From NCBI GenBank assembly GCA_934183705.1, contig CAKPSW010000003.1, forward strand, positions 1 through 35,249: a stretch of DNA of 35,249 bases, written 5' to 3'. The translations under genes were made by a program, and so were the position numbers. The notes beneath the pieces were generated by a model. That model was given only the letters and a program-made list of their open reading frames with translations, was not told the origin of the DNA and searched no databases. The stretch is from an uncultured Bacilli bacterium. Its GTDB lineage: Bacteria; Bacillota_I; Bacilli_A; RF39; UBA660. How positions within the stretch are numbered: the first letter of the stretch is position 1; each line of letters begins with the position of its first letter. This document shows, piece after piece, positions 31,371-35,249 of this stretch.

Positions 31371-31415
31371 TTTACCACCCTGGTATAATATATGTTTTAG
31401 TTTATCTTTAATACT

Positions 31416-31865
31416 TTATTTTTTTGCTTGTTTTAATGCTTCATTTATAGCACTATATAGGGCATCTATTTTAATAGTACAACCACTTATAGCATCTGTT
31501 TTTCCATCTTCATCTAGTTTTAATTTATCGATACCTTGATTGTCTACGACATATTTTTCTAATGCTTCAGCCTGCTGGTACCATTCTCCTACATTACTAC
31601 CGTATTCTACACCATACATGCCATAATCACTACCTAATGCTTTTTTGCTGGTTTTAGTTCCGTCTTTGGTAGTATATGTTGTATCTAGATTTACATCTGT
31701 TATTTTTCCTCTTGTATCTACAGTAATTATAGCTGTAGCAGTATTTGTCTCTCCTCCATAGGTATCGTTTGCTGTTCCAGTATATGTTCCTTCTTTATAT
31801 CCTTTTGAACATCCTGTTAATAGTAATAGTCCTATCATTCCTACTAAATATATTTTTTTCTTCAT
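31416..31865 (-). CDS. FMN-binding lipoprotein (PplA-like)
   Basis: A 149-aa lipoprotein: signal with lipobox LLTGC (Cys near residue 20), then one FMN-binding domain. The FMN attachment motif is DAISGCTIKIDAL near the C-terminus, matching the ApbE-target pattern D-x-x-SGxT, with the Thr as the flavinylation site. In Listeria PplA, such a lipoprotein carries covalent FMN and passes electrons to outside acceptors. Here there is one FMN domain instead of two. The start is the ATG preceded by GGAGG; an earlier in-frame ATG overlaps that site. Downstream of ApbE, EetA-like and EetB-like genes. Confidence 0.87.
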   Translation of the reverse strand: MKKKIYLVGMIGLLLLTGCSKGYKEGTYTGTANDTYGGETNTATAIITVDTRGKITDVNLDTTYTTKDGTKTSKKALGSDYGMYGVEYGSNVGEWYQQAEALEKYVVDNQGIDKLKLDEDGKTDAISGCTIKIDALYSAINEALKQAKK

Positions 31866-31916
31866 ATTTTTATCCTCCATTTATATTATAAAATATTTTG
31901 CATACTTTTACTAGTC

Positions 31917-32411
31917 CTAAATTATATTTTTTGTGTTATTTATTAGTTTTTTTGCTATTATACCAATTATTATTCCGGTTGGGATAGAAAATAGTGTTAA
32001 GTATGGTAAGTAGTATATTATATTGCTATTTTTTAGAATAAGCATTCCTATTAGAACTTGTCCTATACTATGTGATATGCTTCCTAGTATTGATACTCCT
32101 ATTAGTGATAGATGTGTTTTTTTGGCTAAGGCCATAACTATTATACTAAGCAGAGCTCCTCCTAGTGAAAAGAAAAAGTTAAAACCAAAGCCACTTCTTA
32201 ATAGTGCTACTATAAATACTCTTATTATGGATATCATTAGGGCTTTACTAAAATTATATTTGTATAGGGCAAAAACAATTATTACATTGGCAAGTCCTAG
32301 TTTTAGTCCAGGAAGAATATCTCCTACGGGAGTTATAAGACTTTCTAATATGCCTATTACGATGCTCATTGCGGTTAAGGCACTAATAGTTGTTATATCT
32401 TTTGTTTTCAT
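31917..32411 (-). CDS. EetB-like membrane protein (Gx transporter/Hpre_diP_synt_I family)
   Basis: A 164-aa protein with about five membrane segments and the family motif ILPGLKLGLANVIIVFAL, then LRSGFGFNFFFSLGGALLS. It is often annotated as heptaprenyl diphosphate synthase component I, but the family is ECF-S-like. EetB of Listeria belongs to it and acts in flavin-based extracellular electron transfer. The start codon overlaps the stop of the EetA-like gene by 1 nt (TAATG), so they are translationally coupled. Confidence 0.82.
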   Translation of the reverse strand: MKTKDITTISALTAMSIVIGILESLITPVGDILPGLKLGLANVIIVFALYKYNFSKALMISIIRVFIVALLRSGFGFNFFFSLGGALLSIIVMALAKKTHLSLIGVSILGSISHSIGQVLIGMLILKNSNIIYYLPYLTLFSIPTGIIIGIIAKKLINNTKNII

Positions 32412-32773
32412 TAGTAAATCACTCCGTCTATGTTTTCTTCTTTGGCATTTGTTATTTTTATTATTATTTTGTTTGGAAGACAGACTAATGATTTGGTACT
32501 ATCAGTAATATATCCTTCCTTACTACAAATATGATTGGGAGATATTTCTTCTAAAACTCTTAACTTATTATCTTTTACTTCTATTTTGACGTCTCCTAGA
32601 TAGCCTTTTACGGTGTATTCTTTATCTATATTCATATCTATTTTTAATATTTCTTTATCTTCGTAGTAGACTATAGCGGTATCTCCCTTTGTTTTTGTTA
32701 AATTTATTATGGCGATGGATATTAGTATTATTATAAAGAGTATTGTTGTTAATTTTATATCGTTTTTATTCAT
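32411..32773 (-). CDS. EetA-like NusG domain II protein
   Basis: A 120-aa protein with one N-terminal membrane segment (about residues 8-25) and an extracellular NusG domain II-like part. Recognised by the pattern SPNHICSKEGYI followed by SLVCLPNKIIIKI. EetA of Listeria is of this type and is paired with EetB. The ATG overlaps the apbE stop by 8 nt. Its job in electron transfer is not fully known. Confidence 0.8.
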   Translation of the reverse strand: MNKNDIKLTTILFIIILISIAIINLTKTKGDTAIVYYEDKEILKIDMNIDKEYTVKGYLGDVKIEVKDNKLRVLEEISPNHICSKEGYITDSTKSLVCLPNKIIIKITNAKEENIDGVIY

Positions 32774-33761
32774 AGTTAAAGCCTTTACTTTTTATTATAT
32801 TGTCTTTATCTACATACCATATTGCTTCGATATCTTCGGTATTATCTATTATTTTTTTGCCTTCTTCTGTTGGAAGAAGGAATAGATATGTACTATATAT
32901 ATCCGCTAGAAGGGAATCTTTGGTTATTACGGATACGGATTTTGTATAATTGGATGGGTATTTGGTAATTGGGTTTATTATGTGGTTATAATTTTGGTTA
33001 TCTAATATGCAATATCTTTGATAGTCTCCCGAGGTGACTACTGAGGTATTTTTTATGTTTAGTTTTATAAATATATCACTGGTATTTATAGGATTGGTTA
33101 TTCCTACTGTATATGCATCTTTATCATGTGGAATGCCAGTTTTGACATTACCACCAGCATTAATGATATAAGAAGTGATATTATTATCTTCTAAATACTT
33201 TCCTACTATTTCGGTTGTGTAGCCTTTGGCAATAGCTCCTAAGTCTAGTTTTACGTCATTTTGTTTTTGATAGATATTATCTTTTAAACTTATATCGCTT
33301 ATACTAGTGTTTACTTCTAAGTCTTCACTAGATGGAAGTTTATCACAACTATTTATGAACTCTTTCCATACTTCTGTTAAGTTTCCTGATGCTATATCTA
33401 GTAGGCCATTTGTTTTACCGTAGTATTCTATTCCTATATTTATTATATCGGATAATCTTGGATCTATTTCTATTTTGGTGTTATCTTCTAGAACTTCATT
33501 TAAATAGTAGATATTTATTATGTTATCATATTTGTTATATCTATCGGTAAGGGTATGATATGTTTTATATATATAATCTATATCATTAAATATTTTATTT
33601 ATCTCTTTCTTATTCTTGGTAGTGTTTATTTTTATTTCTATATATGTATCCATATAGAAATAGTTTTTATGATATGCTTTATAAGTACTTATATTAACTA
33701 GGGTTAATATAAGTGTTATTAGTAGTAATGTTAAAATTGTTATTATTATTTTCTTTTTCAT
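32766..33761 (-). CDS. apbE: FAD:protein FMN transferase (ApbE/FmnB-like)
   Basis: A 331-aa enzyme that attaches FMN from FAD to Thr/Ser of target proteins outside the cytoplasm. Membrane anchor at about residues 4-24; YMDTYIEIKI strand; LDLGAIAKGYTTEIV; INAGGNVKTGIP; TSGDYQRYC; HIINPITKYPSNY; ADIYSTYLFLLP. The likely substrate is the FMN lipoprotein at the end of this operon. The ATG at 33761 is chosen over the GTG 9 nt upstream, which overlaps the weak GTGAT site. It has its own near-consensus promoter at 33777-33805. Confidence 0.92.
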   Translation of the reverse strand: MKKKIIITILTLLLITLILTLVNISTYKAYHKNYFYMDTYIEIKINTTKNKKEINKIFNDIDYIYKTYHTLTDRYNKYDNIINIYYLNEVLEDNTKIEIDPRLSDIINIGIEYYGKTNGLLDIASGNLTEVWKEFINSCDKLPSSEDLEVNTSISDISLKDNIYQKQNDVKLDLGAIAKGYTTEIVGKYLEDNNITSYIINAGGNVKTGIPHDKDAYTVGITNPINTSDIFIKLNIKNTSVVTSGDYQRYCILDNQNYNHIINPITKYPSNYTKSVSVITKDSLLADIYSTYLFLLPTEEGKKIIDNTEDIEAIWYVDKDNIIKSKGFNYE

Positions 33762-33776
33762 ATTTATCACATTTTT

Positions 33777-33805
33777 ATTTTACTAAATATGTAGTGGGAA
33801 GTCAA
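33777..33805 (-). promoter_or_regulatory. Sigma-A promoter of the electron-transfer operon
   Basis: Minus strand TTGACT (33800-33805), 17-nt spacer, TAAAAT (33777-33782), 15 nt before the apbE ATG. Confidence 0.75.
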
Positions 33806-33811
33806 CTATTA

Positions 33812-33844
33812 GAAAGAAAAAGAGGATTTATTTATATTCCTCTT
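33812..33844 (-). terminator. Terminator of the 33828-34544 gene
   Basis: Minus strand AAGAGGA-11-TCCTCTT followed by TTTCTTTC. It separates this gene from the electron-transfer operon. Confidence 0.7.
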
Positions 33845-34544
33845 CTATTCTAACTGTACTTTTATCTTTGGTGATACCGTATAGTTCACTAGTGTGTATT
33901 CCTTCTTTATCATTTATTAGTTCAAATCCGATAATATTTGAGGCTTCTAATTTCCAAAAGTAGAAATTTTCATTGGAGTTGAAGTCATAACTTGGATCTT
34001 TTTCGGATATATACACGTTTCCTTTTTCGGTTAGGAGTAGTATTCTACTGTCTCCTGTGTAAGATAAGCTTCTATTTGCTATCTTGGATAGCTTTTCTTG
34101 ATTAAATAGTAGTTTTTCTTTTTGATCATCATTTTTGGCATATAGCATGTTATCTTTTATATAAAATGTGGTATATATTTCTTTGTCTTGTGATGATTCT
34201 GTGTGATTATAGTACTTTAATTCTTCTGTTAGTTCTATAGGTGTTATATTTCTATCACTTTCGCATATTTCAATATCTTTTGGATATATAAGTCTTTCTT
34301 TTCTTTTGTTTGTATTTAAGCATTTACCTATGATATCTGTTTCTTTAGTTATGTATGCTTCTTTTGCTTTTCCTCTAGATGCACATGTTTTTATCATATC
34401 TTTAGTTATTTTAGTATCTTTGTAGGTATTTTCTTTTAGGCATAAGTATTCTACTTTGCTAGAATATTTATAGACAAAGAATGTTAGTAATAAGCCAAAT
34501 ACTAATATTATACTTAAGATATTTGTTTTTTTATTTTCTTTCAT
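33828..34544 (-). CDS. Membrane-anchored protein of unknown function, SAF-like segment
   Basis: A 238-aa protein. N-terminal anchor at about residues 10-28, then an extracellular part. Residues 40-92 (ITKDMIKTC, then a turn, AYITKETDIIGKCLN, RLIYPKDIEIC) resemble an SAF domain by pattern only. The later part includes LLLTEKGNVYISEK and LYGITKDKSTVRI, beta-propeller-like strands. Four to five cysteines suggest disulfides. The ATG at 34544 has AGGTGAT upstream; the longer upstream frame has no ribosome binding site and would cover the promoter. Flanked by its own promoter and terminator. Confidence 0.65.
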   Translation of the reverse strand: MKENKKTNILSIILVFGLLLTFFVYKYSSKVEYLCLKENTYKDTKITKDMIKTCASRGKAKEAYITKETDIIGKCLNTNKRKERLIYPKDIEICESDRNITPIELTEELKYYNHTESSQDKEIYTTFYIKDNMLYAKNDDQKEKLLFNQEKLSKIANRSLSYTGDSRILLLTEKGNVYISEKDPSYDFNSNENFYFWKLEASNIIGFELINDKEGIHTSELYGITKDKSTVRIEEEYK

Positions 34545-34566
34545 TTTATCACCTATCCTTAATATT

Positions 34567-34595
34567 AATGTACCATAAATGTTTGTATAAAGCAA
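34567..34595 (-). promoter_or_regulatory. Promoter of the 33828-34544 gene
   Basis: Minus strand TTGCTT (34590-34595), 17-nt spacer ending in TGG, TACATT (34567-34572). Confidence 0.5.
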
Positions 34596-34659
34596 TAGGA
34601 TTAATATAAATGTTAAAACAAGTATTAATTTATAAATATTGATTTTTAATACTTTTATA

Positions 34660-34686
34660 GGTGCTCTTAGGCTAGAGCATCTTTTT
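34660..34686 (+). terminator. Plus-strand terminator-like hairpin
   Basis: GGTGCTC-TTAGGCTA-GAGCATC followed by TTTTT on the plus strand. No plus-strand gene lies upstream in the window. Confidence 0.4.
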
Positions 34687-34703
34687 GCACATGCTTAGCT
34701 TGA

Positions 34704-34735
34704 GATAAAAAAATAAACATCATAGATGTTTATTT
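34704..34735 (-). terminator. Terminator of the tRNA cluster
   Basis: Minus strand AAATAAACATC-TAT-GATGTTTATTT followed by TTTTTATC, about 14 nt after tRNA-Pro. Confidence 0.8.
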
Positions 34736-34748
34736 TAGTTTGTTCTAA

Positions 34749-34825
34749 TGGTCGGGAAGACAGGATTTGAACCTGCGACCTCTACGTCCCAAGCGTAGCG
34801 CTCTACCAAGCTAAGCTACTTCCCG
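34749..34825 (-). tRNA. tRNA-Pro (anticodon TGG)
   Basis: Full cloverleaf of 77 nt including encoded CCA: acceptor CGGGAAG/CTTCCCG with A73, D-arm with AGCTTGGTAGAGC, anticodon stem CTACG/CGTAG around CTTGGGA (anticodon TGG), and T-arm CAGGTTCGAATCCTG. Confidence 0.95.
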
Positions 34826-34827
34826 AA

Positions 34828-34904
34828 TGGTGGAGAATGAGGGACTCGAACCCTTGACCCTCTGCGTGCAAGGCAGATGCTCTAGCCAACTGAGCTAATT
34901 CCCC
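34828..34904 (-). tRNA. tRNA-Ala (anticodon TGC)
   Basis: 77 nt including encoded CCA: acceptor GGGGAAT/ATTCTCC with a G-T pair, D-arm AGCTCAGTTGGCTAGAGC, anticodon stem TCTGC/GCAGA around CTTGCAC (anticodon TGC), and T-arm AAGGGTTCGAGTCCCTC. Two nt upstream of tRNA-Pro, co-transcribed. Confidence 0.95.
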
Positions 34905-34961
34905 AGGACAATATAAATTATATCAATAATTTATACTGTTGTCAATATTTTTTAGTTAAAT

Positions 34962-35240
34962 TTATTTTGTTTCGTATACACTTACTTGTTTTCTATCTTT
35001 ACCAAGTCTAGAGTATTTAACATATCCAGAAATTTTTGCATATAGAGTATCATCTGTTCCTCTACCTACATTTGTTCCAGGATGAATCTTAGTTCCTCTT
35101 TGACGATAAATTATAGAACCAGCACTTACATATTCGCCGTCAGAAGCTTTAGCTCCTAATCTTCTACCAGCTGAATCTCTTCCATTACTAGTAGATGATT
35201 GACCTTTTTTGTGGGCAAATAATTGTATATTAAATTCCAT
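34962..35240 (-). CDS. rpmA: 50S ribosomal protein bL27 with Prp-type leader
   Basis: A 92-aa L27 ([46 protein letters not shown]). The N-terminus MEFNIQLFA before HKKG matches the Firmicutes leader (FNLQLFA) removed by the Prp (YsxB) cysteine protease to expose the residues that reach the peptidyl-transferase centre. So a prp gene is expected upstream, outside the window. No terminator is obvious between this gene and the tRNAs. Confidence 0.97.
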   Translation of the reverse strand: MEFNIQLFAHKKGQSSTSNGRDSAGRRLGAKASDGEYVSAGSIIYRQRGTKIHPGTNVGRGTDDTLYAKISGYVKYSRLGKDRKQVSVYETK

Positions 35241-35249
35241 TAATCTATT

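Noticed and set aside
33828..34595. Longer version of the 33828 gene starting at 34595
   Set aside because: It would extend across the promoter at 34567-34595 and has no ribosome binding site; the ATG at 34544 has AGGTGAT.

Overview
The window is an AT-rich, gene-dense chromosomal segment of a low-GC Gram-positive bacterium. It carries a spore gene set (spoVAC-spoVAD-spoVAE, a cotE homologue, a SpoVB-type flippase), Bacilli-style neighbourhoods (miaB followed by a YlbF/RicA-like gene, infC-rpmI-rplT, an L27 with a Prp-type cleavage leader) and Shine-Dalgarno-led genes that use TGA as stop. The best guess is an uncultured gut Bacilli lineage (RF39-like or a relative), standard code 11. This placement is inference from gene content, not a phylogeny.

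Layout. 1-2.7 kb: a surface-anchored protein and an NlpC/P60 hydrolase. 2.8-4.9 kb: a HelD-type RNA polymerase recycling ATPase behind a promoter and an attenuator-like hairpin. 5.0-6.9 kb: the spoVA operon with a possible sigma-G promoter. 6.9-8.3 kb: a DUF4143 AAA ATPase with palindromic promoter repeats. 8.3-9.6 kb: SpoVB-like flippase. 9.6-14.4 kb: three paralogous secreted proteins with hypervariable C-termini. 14.4-19.8 kb: lepA, a divergent RNB nuclease, miaB and ylbF-like. 19.9-21.5 kb: a VanY-type peptidase and a membrane protein. 21.6-23.1 kb: infC-rpmI-rplT with a structured leader. 23.2-28.7 kb: Mg-type P-ATPase, cotE, SIR2 deacylase, a DUF4143 remnant, DUF421, YrzE/TIGR04086. 28.7-30.5 kb: a fourth hypervariable paralogue. 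30.6-34.5 kb: a deacetylase-like protein, then a compact flavin-based extracellular electron transfer operon (FMN lipoprotein, EetB-like, EetA-like, ApbE). 34.7-35.2 kb: tRNA-Pro, tRNA-Ala and rpmA.

The most unusual system is the four-member paralogue family (9594-11054, 11297-12739, 12752-14176, 28708-30285). They share a C-terminal domain that looks C-type-lectin/DUF6273-like. Its last part is hypervariable between conserved anchors and, in three copies, uses G/C-ending codons unlike the rest of the gene. Three of the four transcription units start with nearly the same leader: an extended -10 promoter, a small ORF with a good ribosome binding site, a poly-G tract inside that ORF, and a strong terminator directly before the ribosome binding site of the main gene. 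In two copies the tract is 6 G and the small ORF stops far upstream of the terminator. In the third it is 7 G and the frame runs into the terminator's 5' arm. This suggests a slippage-driven ON/OFF attenuator controlling diversified surface proteins.

A second unexplained signal is a family of paired hairpins with different stems but similar 7-8 nt loops (AC....GG), found in four intergenic regions.
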